Below, piece after piece: positions 42,365-55,599 of a DNA stretch of 64,000 bases. The translations under genes were made by a program, and so were the position numbers. Origin of the DNA: Oreohelix idahoensis (Eukaryota > Mollusca > Gastropoda > Stylommatophora > Oreohelicidae); contig JAMPIV010013730.1 of NCBI GenBank assembly GCA_024509875.1, positions 186,001-250,000 of the forward strand, in the 5' to 3' direction. The notes under the pieces are model-generated. The model ran no database searches. It was given only the letters and a program-made list of their open reading frames with translations, and was not told the origin of the DNA. Within the stretch, counting starts at the first letter, position 1, and every line of letters starts with the position of its first letter.

Positions 42365-45300
42365 ATCGTCCCCACTTTTAGACATGAAACCATTTTTCAT
42401 GTTTTCATTTTTGACAATGGAGGTGACCTGATTGGTGATTTTAGGATGAGTGGTATCTTCAGTTTGCTCTTCTTCCTCTGTAGACCAGTTTCTACTCAGA
42501 AAATCAGCCCCGACATTCTGTCTTCCCGGAATATATTCCACTTTGAAAGAATAGACGCTTAGAAGGAGGGCCCAACGCATGATCCTAGCGTTAAATTCTT
42601 TATTGGCACCAAGAAATGCTAACGGAGCGTGGGTCTGTTTGCACCGTGAAAGATGTACCATAAAGAAACTCATGATGGCGTCTGATACCGTCAATCAGAG
42701 CAAGACATTCCCTTTCAACTACGCTGTAGTTCCGTTCCGCTTTATTTAATTTCCGACTGCCATAGGCAACTGGAAATAGCATGTTCAGGTCACTGTCATC
42801 GGCTTGAAGCAGTGTTGACCCGATGCCCTGACCTGACGCGTCGACTCTCAGTACAAAAGGTTTCTTGAGGTCAGGCAACCTCAAAATGGGGTATGCAGAC
42901 AACTGTCCTTTCAAAGTGCTATACGCGTGTTCGCACTTTTGATCCCATATGACCTTATCAGGACAACCTTTCTTTGTGAGGTCAGTCAGAGGTGCCGTCA
43001 GTCCGTTGAAGTTCTGGATGTACTTCTGATAGTATGCACATAGCGATATGAAGGAACGTACGTCTTTCTTCGTTCGGGGTCTTTTTGCTGCCACTATTTT
43101 CTCCACGTTCTTCTTAATAGGCCAACTGCATCCGTGAGAAATAGTGTGCCCCAGGAAGTCTAACTGTTCAAACCCGATGAGACATTTGCTAGGTCTGGCT
43201 GTGAGACCCGTTTCCTGTAGTCTCCTGAGGAGCATAGCAACCGTAGCAATATGTTCTTCATAGGTTTCCGATGCAATTAAGATGTCATCCATGAAATTAT
43301 GGATATGGGGACTTTGCAAAGGTTGTAGAAGCTTCCTCATCATCCTGGTGAACACTCCTGGTGCGTTATGCAAACCGAACGGCATCACGTTAAATGTGTA
43401 ATGTCCTTCACTAGTGCTGAAAGCTAACAAAGGTTTAATTTCCTCCTTGACTGGTATTTGATAATAACCTTTGCTGAGGTCAATCTTGGAGAAGATCTTT
43501 GCTTTGCTGAGCTTGGTGAACAACTCAGAAACAGTTTGGAGAGGTTCGGGCTGGAATTCCGTTACAGCGTTTAGCAACCTGTAATCAATGCACAGCCGAA
43601 CTTCCTTATTGGGCTTCTGCAACAGCACTACGCTCGAGCTGTAAGGAGATGTAGACTCACTGATAATTCCTGCCTGACGCAGCTTGTCTATTTCTCCGCG
43701 AAGTGCATCAGCTTTAGCGTACGGGATGGGGTAAACTCTGGTTTGAACAGGGGTCTCGTTTGTTAATTTCATATCAAATTCAATGAGATTTGTTCGACCA
43801 GGTACATCCGTTAAAACTGCACTGTACTGTTTTAGTAGAGCCCTAGTTTCTGTTTGTTGTTCTGGTGAGAGATTGTCGCCGAACTTGACATCTTTAAAGG
43901 ATTCTGTGGGTTGCAGTGGATACTCCATGCAACCATCATCATCTTCCTCGTCTTCCGTTGCTATGGCGACAGCCAGGAGATGCTCGGAGGATGGCACCGG
44001 TCTTTCCAAATATTTCTTTAGCAGATTTATGTGGAAGACCTTCTCCTTTCCTTTGATGGAGATCTTGTAGTTGGTACGTGAGATCTTTTTAAGGACGGTA
44101 AACGGTCCTTGCCATCCGATGCGAAGTTTATTGCTTCCGGTTGGAAGTAGCAATAGGACTTTCTCCCCTGGTTGTAGTTCTCTCTCTTTTGCAGCTTTGT
44201 TGTATCTTTTAGTAATTTTAGCGCGGGCTTTCTTAAGGTTGGTAGTAGCTAGATCCCATCCTAGCTTTAGCCTTTCCTTAAGCTCAGATACATACTTGCT
44301 TGCAGAGACGACTGTCTCGTCAGCCTTCTGGTCTGTCAGGGACCGAAGTAAGGCTTCTAGTGGCCCCTTAATAGGTCTGCCAAATAAAAGTGTAGCTGGC
44401 GCAAAACCCGTAGACGCTTGGGGTACCTCTCGGTAGGCGAATAAGGCAGCCGATATATATTGGTCCCAGTCTTCCGGTTTCTCCTGACCCAGCTTACGTA
44501 ACATCATGGTGAGGGTACCGTTAAAACGTTCCACGAGCCCATTTCCGGCCGGATGGTAGGGACTTGTGTGGATATGTTTGGCCCTCAAGATCTTAAAGAT
44601 CTCCTCCATTAACAGGCTACGGAATTGGGATCCATTGTCCGTCAAAACTTGTTGAGGGAATCCCAACCGTGTAAAAATTTGCACAAGGGCTTCTGCGACA
44701 TGCTTGGAATTAGTGCATGGTAGCGGTACGGCTTCGGCCCACATAGTGCAAGTGTCAACTAAGGTCAGGATGAACCTGTTCCTTCTTTTGGTCTTTTCCA
44801 GAGGACAAATAATGTCGACAGCAACCCGTTCAAATGGAGTCCCTACTATTGGCATTTGCCCCATAGGTACTGGGGGTGTCAAGTGCTTGGGTGCTACCCG
44901 TTGGCACTGGGCGCAGGATTTCACGTACCTGACAATGTCAGAGTTCATTCCTGGCCACCAATAGTGGTTTTTTATTCGCTGAATAGTGGCGTTTTGTCCC
45001 ATGTGTCCGCTAAAGGGAAGAGAGTGCCCCATTTCTAAGATCTGGTTTCTGTACTGCGTCGGTACTAGGAGCTGGTTATTCCCCGTGTCCGGGTTGCCCG
45101 TTCTACGATACAATACACCATCCTTAGAAAAGATGTCTCCGTTGTGTCTGGGGTCCTTAGCCATGGGCAGTTTTTTAAAGCAGGGCGCCAGAGTAGGGTC
45201 CTTTTGTTGCGCCTCCTTCAGTTCATTCGGCAACAAGTTTGGCGCAGGCTCCCTCTCCTTCTTGGCTTGCCCTCTTGTGGTTACCGCTGCCACAATCGGC

Positions 45301-46894
45301 TCCTTAGGTCTCCCAATGAACACATATCTACATCCCAGGATAACTGGGTAGATCGGATCATCCATTATGGCCGCTTTAATAACTCCTCTGACAAAGTCAG
45401 AGTGTATTTCTACCAGTGCGATAGGAAGCGTCCTGGGTGCATCACTCCTGAAAACTCCACTAAGTTTGACGGTTTCCTCTGTCTCCTGACCGGGTTTGAC
45501 TAGGTGCCTAGCGACAATACAATCAAAACTTAATCCAGTGTCAAAAAGACAAGTAGTAGAGGTACCGTTCAAAATTACAGTTCCTCGAGTTGAGGGTCGG
45601 TCCCCCTCAGGTTGAGAATCACTGACATTGACTCTACCTTTCGAGGCTGTATGCAAACATCCAATGCGGTTTGCACCGGTTTGTTTGCCCTGATCAGACG
45701 TTCCTGGTGTAGGGGTCTTCCCTTTTCCTTGACCTTGGTGGCCGCGCTGCCACGTAGGCTTGTTGGGTTGATCAGATTTGTTGTTGGGGGGGTATCGGGT
45801 TTTGTAGAATTTCGATTTTTCCTGGGGAGGTTTCTGGGTATTGTTATCTCGTTGGTTATAATGTTGAGAGGAAGTGGAAGAATAGGATGCCTGCTCTAGA
45901 TTCTGTTTTCGAGATGGCTCATCGGTGGGTTTACGTTTAGTGCTGGGAAGTTCGGCCATTGCATTGCTATAGCGTTCGGCTTTATTGAGTATGTCTTCAA
46001 GCCTGACTGCCCCCTGTTCAGCCAAAAATCTACGTGTTTCATTCGACAAAGTGGATTTTATCTGCTCCACAAGAACAAGTTCGAGGAGTCCCTCATATGA
46101 AAGAGGTAGGTCAGATAATTCAATGCACTTTGTCAGATAACCCGTGAGACGTGAAGAGAACTGTGGAAATGTTTCCGTGCTCTCTTTTCGGCTGTTTCTG
46201 AACAACTGCAGAAACTTTCGGGCAGTCATCTCAAACTGCTGTAGTAAGGCCTTTTTCAACATGTCGTAATCATGTTGATTCGGTCCCAGCTTTGTGTACA
46301 CGTCATAAGCATTGCCTTTCAGTGACGTTGAAAGTTTGAGCGCCCAGCGGGTACTCTCTAACCCATAAAGATTCGCGAGTCTCTCGAATTTTTCTAGGTA
46401 GCTGTCAATTTTTTCGTTAGGGCTAGGAAAAGATTCTAAAGAAAACGACATAGCAGTTAATTGGGCAGATTGAGTACTGGAGAGGTCCATTGATTGAGAC
46501 TGGGGCGAAGACGGCTCTCCGTTAGTCGAAGTAGAGGCGCCCCGACTCTCTAGAGCCTTAAGCGCCAGTTGATGCTGTCTTTCCTTGTCTCTCTCTCTCT
46601 CTCTCTGCGAGTTTCCATCTCTGCTTCAATTTTCTTCTGTTCCAAAAGACGTTCTTCCGCTTCTTTCTTATCTGCCCTCTCCTGGGCTTCTCTCCTCTCT
46701 GTTCTTTCTTTCTCTTCCTTCCTCTCAGCTTCGGCTCTCTGTTGCTTCGCCTTCCTCTCAGCTTCGGCTCTCTGTTGCTCCGCGTCATATATTTCCAATT
46801 CCTGGTTAATAAACGCGTTTGCAGCTTCTGCATCTAATCCTGCCTCTTTCGCTTCCAGCCTCAAGATGGACCTCATCTTTATCCTCTCTGCCAT
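42344..46894 (-). pseudogene. gag-pol of the Gmr1-like element, two frameshifts
   Basis: The start is probably ATG 46894: a charged coiled coil (AEAERKAKQQRAEAERK) precedes a slip in a (GA)n tract near 46605. The long frame (ATG 46490, 1,296 codons) then carries, with residues counted from 46490, gag (1-200) with no CCHC knuckle visible. Protease DTG is at 317. Integrase follows with an HHCC region (GHMGQN...CAQCQ, about 495-530) and D559, D618, E654. RT has FMDDIL, and RNase H comes last. An extra C near 42655 shifts the RNase H frame, which continues in 42344-42694 (IPGRQNVGADFLSR). There is no chromodomain. The two indels are the only breaks, so sequencing error in simple runs is possible. 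Confidence 0.9.
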
Positions 46895-47708
46895 TGTTAA
46901 AGAATAAGATGAAGTATGCTTAGAGAACTAGTAAGAAGAAACGCGAAAAGGGAGGAACTCTGAACCGCTACGAGAAAAAAAAAAAACACAAGTATAAATT
47001 TACCTGTGTTACCTCCTACCTGTACTGTGCAAACTTATCGCTGCTATTATCTGGCAATTAAGGCTCTAAACGCAAGCGACTATGCCACTAAATGGTAAGT
47101 TACACTGGAAAAGAATCTACTTTTACTAACAGTCGAGAAAAATTTATATTAAAACAATTTAAAAGAAAAAAAAAAAATTTTCCCTAAATTTTTAATCTCT
47201 GACAACAAACTCCGTCCCTAAAGTCAATTATTGAGATGAGACGTTGTTAACTTAATTTTTCAAAATCAGAACAATCCGTCTTTAGCTAAGCTCAACTCTT
47301 TTGACTTCAAAAACCTTAGTGACTGTAAAACAATCACGCAATCCCAGCAACTTTTATAAAGAAAGAAATATAATTATCTCCGCCAGAGGATAATAAAATA
47401 GCAAATATATTTGTTTATCTGTACTTTCTACTGCTGTGGAGAGAAAACAACCTGTAAATATGCTGTGTGGACAACCCAAATACTTAAAGAACGTTTGTCT
47501 AGGGGTGTAATTATTTATTTATTTCCCTAATTCACAAAGACAAATCATTCACACTCTACCTAGTTAGACCCAAACTAAATCAGACTCAAAATATCTTTAT
47601 CCCGGCTATGCGATTGCCTCAAATGTAGCTCAAGATCCCAGAACCAGCCCACAAATATGTGTGCATCAAATGTATCTCAAAATTATCCCAGACGAGCCGG
47701 CCAAATAT

Positions 47709-50138
47709 TGTCGTAAATTTATTTTGAGAGAAAAGAGTCGTAGAAATAGTGGTCCGGTTTAGAGTGGAAAATGATGATGGAAAGCTCAGTGATAGAAAAT
47801 GTAGAGATTTAATAGTTACTTCACAGCGTGCTGGAGGAGAGTAAAGACAGACTTATTTACGACAAATCGTGTCTCTCAATCTTCTCTTTCACTCTCCTGG
47901 TCAAACAATTATTTGCCAGTTTTCCAGACTCGCATCTGCGCGCTCACCGATTTGGTGTTTTCAAACACACACACGACGTTGATACAAACTATATTAAACG
48001 AATAGGGGAAAAGTTGGGCTTTGGGTATATCCAACACACAGAACTAAATGAGTTTAGGTGATTTTATTCACTTTAAACATCAATTACTAAAAATATCAGA
48101 TATTACATAAATTATCATAAGTACACAAATGCAAATAACAAGTTTGGGAGGGGGTGAAGAAGATTGGTATCGACTAAGCCCTTCCCGCTCATTAGACAAA
48201 GACAAACCCAGTCCAGAGATAGATAATATCAGGAACACGGGTACGTTAACCTAACAGTAAAGTTAATTACTCTGAAAGAGGTGTTACCAAGTTAGGTATA
48301 AGTGATAGAAAAAAAAAAACCTGTTCTTCCCAGCTGTTCTTCCCTTTACTAAGCAAATGGAAAGGAGGTGGTTTTAAACAGAGTTAACAAATTATCAACT
48401 ATCCCACTTAAAGGAACAATGTAGGGTATACAGAAAAGATATATGTTACCAGGTAAGCAAGTTAACAAAATGGTCACACAAAAGAATTAATTTCCTGTCA
48501 TTCATACACGCGCTAGCAAAGGCCTTCACTCATCTTGCTCTCACTTACCGATTGTGAAAAAATCTTGCACTCCATAGAATAACACAACAGCAGTTACACC
48601 TCAACTAAATGTATGAGTGTTTGTTCAAGTTCTAGCCCCAGATTATCGGGTAGGCGGTCAGCACATAAAAGGATCCCGTAATCGCTGGAAAATGAATCTG
48701 TAGTTGTGTCTCTTTTCTTAATAACAGTTTCTATGGGAGGGCACGGTCTCTGATACCGGGGTGAGGATGGTGTGGTCTATTTGACTATGCCGCGGATAAT
48801 AAAATTCTTACGCGTGCTGGTACACTTTATCCGTGAGGTATGGTTTAAGTCCAGTGAGAGACTAGTCACATCACTGTTCAGGAAATTATGAATTATCTCT
48901 CTGTGTCAGTAAACTAACAAAGCTCGGGCCAGTGTTCTTCTTCCCGTTACGACTTAAGTTGTTTGATGGTGCGTTAAATTTGTCTTTGGGTGTGCTTTCT
49001 TTGCTATAAGTTAGATAGCGGAATTCCAAACATAGAATCGCCTCAAAGATTAAAAATTTACACAGTCTCAACAAGTTCTGCGTCAGGGGAACTCTACACA
49101 CTGTTTATGCTTTGCTTTGCTTAGATTGATTTCTTTATTGCTTTCTTAATGCTGGGATCGCACAGGTTACGATCACTCTGTATGAAAGAAAAAAAAAAAG
49201 ACATGTAATATACCGAAAACAAATAACCTTCTAAAGCGCGATGAATTTCCCGTTAAGCCTATTATATATATGCTCGCGTATTTAATTATGTATTTAATAA
49301 ACACTGCGCGAGTTCTAGTGGTTAAAAAACACACATCTATAAAACTAGGACTTAACTGAATTTATTAATTATAAATTCCTTCGCGACTTTAAAAGTTAAT
49401 TTAAGCATCTATTATCTTTTGAAATAATATAATAGATAGATCATTATATTTAAAACTGGAACTCTTGAGATGGTTTAATTAAATAGATTTAAATTAACAC
49501 AGAATCCCTTTAAATAGAATGACTGAGCTAGACCACTGATCACTTTACACAATATATATTACCGCTTTGCACAGAAATAGAAATCACTGCAAATATATAT
49601 AAAATCCAGGGGAAAATCTATAACAAGATTTCAATAAAGCTAGTGCTTCTGTAAAGATCTGGCCAGCGAGTGATAACGTGTCTAGTTCTACATGGTCTAT
49701 TTAGCTAAAATGAAATGTAAGTTGAGTGGGACATGATAAACTTGACAACTTATTTGATCTCACGAACTTTTGGGGATCTGACCGCCAAATCAAGAGAAGA
49801 AGCCGCCCCCTGGTCTTCGTATCCGCTCGCTGCTGCCCGTTTCGCTTTCCCCCGTTCGCTCGGTTCCTCGATTGACACCGAGACGCGAAATTAGCGGCAA
49901 GCAACTGCGTCTCGTATCAGGGAAAACTACTGTCTTTGATAACGCCGATAGTCTCCCCTAAAATCCCTCGGCCTGTCTCTTTGATCTCGTCGCTGTATCC
50001 TACTAAATGAGTCCCGGTGGAATGCGTTCTGGCAAACGAAAAGTTACAACAAATGTTCAGGGGTTCTAATGTTATGAAAAGTTAAAGGTCCCTTTAAATC
50101 ATCCATCATATCAGGGAAAATTCACTTGTCAAACTAGA
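47709..50138 (-). mobile_element. 5' LTR of the Gmr1-like gypsy element, outer tip missing
   Basis: Copy of 39926-42364 ending (plus strand) at ...AAACTAGA, where the other copy continues cgtacgtcaca. About 11 bases were lost at the junction with hAT sequence. Directly inside, in element orientation, lies atatttggccggctcgtctg, the likely primer-binding region, but I cannot assign the tRNA. Confidence 0.88.
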
Positions 50139-50139
50139 A

Positions 50140-50408
50140 CTGAAATCGATGTTCGACTTTTCATCACTACCAGAGTTTTGGAGCTTGGTGAACCAGGAAT
50201 ATACAGAAGTAGGCAGCAAGGCCCTACGAGTTTTGATTCCATTTGCAACATCCTACTTGTGAGAGACAGAGTTTTCTGCATTGGCCGCCATCAAAACAAA
50301 ATACAGATCGCGATTGAACGTCGAGAAGGAGATTCGAATCGCAATTCCAAATTTGTGCCTAGATTTGAAAAACTGATGATGAAGAAGCAAGCTCATCTTT
50401 CTCATTGA
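50140..50408 (+). pseudogene. hAT transposase C-terminal remnant (dimerisation domain)
   Basis: One frame encodes FWSLVNQEYTEVGSKALRVL followed by IPFATSYLCE. This matches the hATC dimerisation motif of ZBED5-like transposases (FW..V..EYP...KALN.LL.FSTSYLCE). After a frame change the last segment reads FVPRFEKLMMKKQAHLSH and stops at 50406-50408. The rest of the transposase is absent, and the 5' side is cut by the gypsy insertion. Confidence 0.85.
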
Positions 50409-50684
50409 TTTTGTGACTAGTATAAGGTGTCATAAAACTGTAAGTTGATTAAATTAATTTAGTTTTTCATTTAAAAAATAAATACAGTCTTATTTATTTT
50501 GTGTCCGAAACTTAACTTATTTACCCCCCACAATTGGTATCAGATGTAAAATATGCACATTCAGAAGTCATTAATATCTTTTTGGGTACAATTGCTTATA
50601 TATAATATATAGTATAGAGAGGAGCCGCGGTGATTTATGCACAGGTCAAGGGAGCCGCGGATCAAAAAAGTTTGAAAACCTCTG

Positions 50685-50692
50685 GTCTATAG
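50685..50692. repeat. hAT target-site duplication, right
   Basis: GTCTATAG, as at 39466-39473. Confidence 0.92.
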
Positions 50693-50757
50693 CAAATTCG
50701 TGATGTTTAATTAGTTATTTATTTTCTATTTGAGCGTAAAACTTCTTTCACATAAAA

Positions 50758-52237
50758 ATGCCAGATAATTATGAACAATTACTAAGTACAATTGGTTTAC
50801 GGCTTGGCCACTTGAACGTAAACCATCTTTTAGGTAAAATTCCAGAACTCACACAAATTCTAAACCAAAATTTCCAGGTTTTTGGTTTTTCCGAAAGTCG
50901 TCTGAATGAGAAAATAACCGACGATGTCATTGCGCTCAGAGGTTTTAAAACAATTCGGCGAGATTCAAGTAGACAATTGAGACCGTCCTAGCAGTTTATA
51001 TTTCTACTTCTCTCAGTTATCGCCGCAGAAACGATCTAGAGACTATAGATATAGAATGCATATGGTTAGAGGTAAAGCCACAAAAGCAAAGACCTATTGT
51101 AATCGGATATCTTTATCGTAATCCCAGTGTAGGAACAACATGGTTTGAAGATTTCACGAACATGATGGATAAAGTAATTACTACAGTTAATGAAATTCTT
51201 CTTCTTGGTGATTTTAATATCGATATGCATAAGCCAAACCAAACATGGACCAACATCATAGCATCGTATAACATAAAACAAATAGTCAACAAACCTACCA
51301 GAGTAACAAAAACGTCATCCACACTGATCGATCACATCTATGTAACCTGTCCAGAAAACATTATAAAATGTTCCATCCCTACTATTGCTATGAGTGACCA
51401 TTATCCAATATGTTGCACTTGGGCTAAAAATGGGTACAAATCTAGAAAAAATAAACACATTAGTTTTCAATATAGAAGTCTTAAAAATTTCAACCGTGAA
51501 TTATTTTTGAATGATTTGCGAACTGCTCCTCTCGCCAACGTTTTTCAAATTCCTGATCCTCATGACGCCTTCGCATATTGAACAATGATATTTTATAGTA
51601 TTTTTAATAAGCATGCGCCTACTAAAGAAATTCGCGTGAAAAGGCAAATTAAATCTCCATGGATCACACATGAAGTTCTTGACGCTATGAGGCAAAGAGA
51701 TAAAGCGCATAAAAATAAGGATATCATTACATATCGGACTGTAAGAAATAAAGTACAATACTTAATTCGCAGAGAAAAGAAAAACTATTTTAGAAATTTA
51801 GTTCAGAGCAAAACTAACAGTAAAGAGATATGGAAGGCAATCAACACTTTAGTGAACAAACGCAATTTTTCAGACCCACATACTCCCAATACGCCACTTA
51901 CTTGTACAGACTACAGCAATCATTTTCAGGCAGACATCAACAATATAAAATCCACCATTCCGTCTCCCCTTGTGACTTCAGCAAATTATCAACGTTCTGC
52001 GAGAACAAATGTACTAACACTATTCCACCCGACATCCCTTTTATAACAGTTAACGAGGTTTATTACTATATTACTGGCCTTAAAGATAATAACTCATCGG
52101 GACTTGATGGAATCAATAATCGAATACTGCGCTTTGCCGCACCAGCCATTGGTGATTCACTGACATACATATATAATCAATGGATCGCAAGGAGTTACTT
52201 TCCATCTGCTTTTAAAAGCGCTAAAGTATACCCACTT
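50758..52237 (+). pseudogene. LINE ORF2, endonuclease part (CR1/L2-like), decayed
   Basis: Apurinic-type endonuclease domain with its catalytic blocks visible: GHLNVNHL, FGFSESRL, GDFNIDM and SDHYPI, which nick the target for target-primed reverse transcription. Lesions are a frame change near 50975, a TGA at about 51581 (end of the 139-residue segment, in place of a likely TGG), and a frame change near 51990. The stretch NNSSGLDGINNRILRFAAP begins the RT domain. The frame is cut at the ACTT duplication (52234-52237) by a solo LTR and resumes at 53386. Confidence 0.88.
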
Positions 52238-53381
52238 TGTGACCGGGTACGTTCAATATTTCTACTATCAAGTGGCAGTGTTACTTAATAAGCTTGTATA
52301 TTCCAAGTTAGAACTTTACTGGCTTAGAGTCTGCCAGAGATATTAATTTCATGGTTTCAACCTTTCTTATATCCCAGGTAGGCTATGATGTTGGATACAG
52401 TACAACACTTAGTACAGGTTCACAACTAACGGTCTAGCTCAACTGTAAATAATCCTCACTAACTTCTTTTGATAAAAATTCAAATTTTATTCAACCATTG
52501 AAGATTTTCCACACAACAGCAAAATTTGTACAAATTCATAAGTTATATTGATTTACAAGTACAAAATTCATTTCATGTAGGCTATTAAAACTCTTCCACA
52601 TTTTCTTTCAAATTCAACAGGGGTTTTAAAATTCCTCAGTATTTTCTTCAGTTCTCCCTATTGAAGTTATTCTAGTACAGGGCGCCTTAGATGGGGTTCC
52701 TATGCTCGTTATGTCTCTACTTCCACCAATTTCATTTGTAGCTTTACTAAATTATAGCATGTCTCTGACTTAGGCTGAAATAAAAAAAGTTCGTTCGAGC
52801 TACTTACTTGTGTATCACACTGGTAGGAAAACTTGTTCCATACAATTTTCTTAATATGTAAGAAATAATTTCTTGCTTCCGCAAATACTTGAAGAGTAAG
52901 GAAATACACTAAGGTTCTTGTTGATTATCTCAACGTAGCAGCAGGACTTGTGTGACAGACAGGGGAAGCGCCAAATACTATCCCCGCACGGTTAGAATCA
53001 CGTCCATATGCAATGCTCAATCCGTACAATTGATTTCTGAAAATTATTTCTAAGCGTTCTTCAGTGGTGCGCGATACTTGCCACCGTTTCATTGGACAAG
53101 CTTTTATTTTGTCAATTTATTTACTGGTCATTCTATCAAGCGATCTTACTGGGAGTAAGGCTATTCCTATCTACGTCACTAATCTCTATGGTAACTCCCG
53201 CCGAAGGTTGGCGTGCCTAATGCTATGTCATCCTATACTCAATGTATCTCGTGCTTATAATTTTCTACGAGATGTCGTACTTGCACTGTTTATTTTCTGT
53301 AGTAGTAAATAATAATTTCTATTTTATTATAATTAGTTTCTAGCACGAATAAATGCTATGGTAGTAGGTCATACGGCCACA
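52238..53381. mobile_element. Solo LTR inside the LINE RT gene (1,144 bp)
   Basis: Starts TGTGACCGGGTACG, ends GGCCACA, and has the 4-bp duplication ACTT (52234-52237 and 53382-53385). The RT reading frame on both sides abuts if one copy of ACTT is kept. There are no genes inside; the short ORFs are unsupported. Confidence 0.85.
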
Positions 53382-53385
53382 ACTT

Positions 53386-54738
53386 ATGAAACCAGGTTCA
53401 TCTGATAGTAGTAATCTTAGTAACTATAGGCCCATTTCTCTTACATCGTTGCTGTCTAAACCACTGGAAAAACACATCCACAAAACAACACTACAACACC
53501 TAGTCAATAATGACCTGCTAATCGGCAGTCAGTGGGGGTTTAGACCAAAGCATTCATGCCACACAGCCTTAACAAAGATGACAGACAATTGGCACCTAAA
53601 CACCAATAACGATAATATATGTGGAGCAACATTTGTAGACTTTAAAAAAGCATTCGATATGATAGATCACTTTATTTTAATCAGAAAATTAGAAACAATG
53701 AAAGTAAATATTAAGCTGGTAAAGTTAATTAAATCGTTCCTGTCAGAGAGACAATAAAAAGTGTCTTACAATAATTCCTTGTCGAACCCAACCGTTGTAA
53801 ATACAGGTGTTCCTCAGGGCTCTATTCTCGGCCCTCTTCTCTTTACCGTATACATTAATGATCTTCCTCTATACTTCAACCACTCATCATGTGACCTGTT
53901 TGCCGATGACTGTACTGTCTATAAAAGTGATACAAGTTGCACCACACTAGAACAATCTTTACAAAACGATACACATAATCTTATTAAGTGGAGCAACGAG
54001 AATCGAATGCAAATAAATGTTAGTAAAACAAAATGTATCTTAATATCAACCAGACAAAAACTACAAAACTTGCAGAAAACAACACTTCAGCTCTACATTG
54101 GAACATCACGAATTGAAAACGCAAATGAACACAGAACTCTAGGTCTCACTGTTGACCAACGCTTAAGTTGGAACTCACATGTACATGCACTAACAAAGCA
54201 AACAGCACAAAAAGTTTACCAATTAGCTAAAATTAAACATTTCCTGGATGAGGAGGCAAAGAAAATGTTCTACATATCTCATATACAAACGGATTTAGAC
54301 TATTGTTTTACATTCTGGGATGGTTGTTCTGTCTCCAACACAAAAAGGCTCCACTCGCTTCAAAAATGCGCAATGCGCCTTGTTGCTGATAAACACCAAT
54401 CACATTGTATAGATTTATATATTTATCTTCAAATATTACCCCTCAGGAAGCGCTTCCTCTTTAACAAAGGGAAATTTATTCACAAAATCCTGTCACAGAA
54501 TGCTCCAAAGTATCTTTGGCCGCTTTTAAAATATAATGAAAGACGTAGTCAGCGCTTAAACAAATTACAGGTACCCAAGCCCAGGCTAGACCTATTTAAG
54601 ACTAGTTTGGCTTACTCAGCTGCTCATCTTTGGAACAATCTTCCCAATGACCTGAAAAACACGCACAGTCCTTACTCATACAATCGTATACTGTTCAAAT
54701 ACTTTATGAGTGCTGAATTATCAGTGATAGATCGGTGA
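53386..54738 (+). pseudogene. LINE ORF2, reverse transcriptase part
   Basis: RT of the same LINE. It has NYRPISLTSLLSK, GFRPKHSC, ATFVDFKKAFDMIDH (motif A), GVPQGSILGPLLFTVYINDL (motif B) and DLFADDCTVY (motif C, FADD), then a C-terminal region ending AHLWNNLPNDLK. A TAA at 53755-53757 interrupts the frame once (a likely CAA-to-TAA change). The two halves (53386-53757 and 53761-54738) are in the same frame. Confidence 0.92.
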
Positions 54739-55580
<842 letters not shown>

Positions 55581-55599
55581 GCGTAAGGGTTTTTTTTAA

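Larger units (their letters stand above)
39926..50138 (-). mobile_element. Nearly intact Ty3/gypsy retrotransposon of the Gmr1-like group
   Basis: Two ~2.4-kb LTRs flank a gag-pol region of about 4.5 kb on the minus strand. Domain order is gag, protease, integrase, reverse transcriptase, RNase H, i.e. integrase before RT as in Ty1/copia, although the sequence motifs are gypsy-like. The 5' LTR lacks about 11 outer bases, and no target duplication is visible. The element lies within a hAT transposon. Confidence 0.92.
39474..50684 (+). mobile_element. hAT (ZBED5-like/Charlie-type) transposon carrying a nested gypsy element
   Basis: The ends are CAGAGGTTTTCAAACT-G and CAGAGGTTTTCAAACTTTT on the opposite strand, with an 8-bp duplication GTCTATAG. 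It retains only about 450 bp on the left and 550 bp on the right of the gypsy insertion, including a C-terminal transposase remnant at 50140-50408. It inserted between ORF1 and ORF2 of a LINE. Confidence 0.92.

Noticed and set aside
39914..50150. Target duplication of the large gypsy element
   Set aside because: Flanks (..ctgttt and actgaaat..) do not match, and the 5' LTR tip is missing, so no duplication can be claimed.
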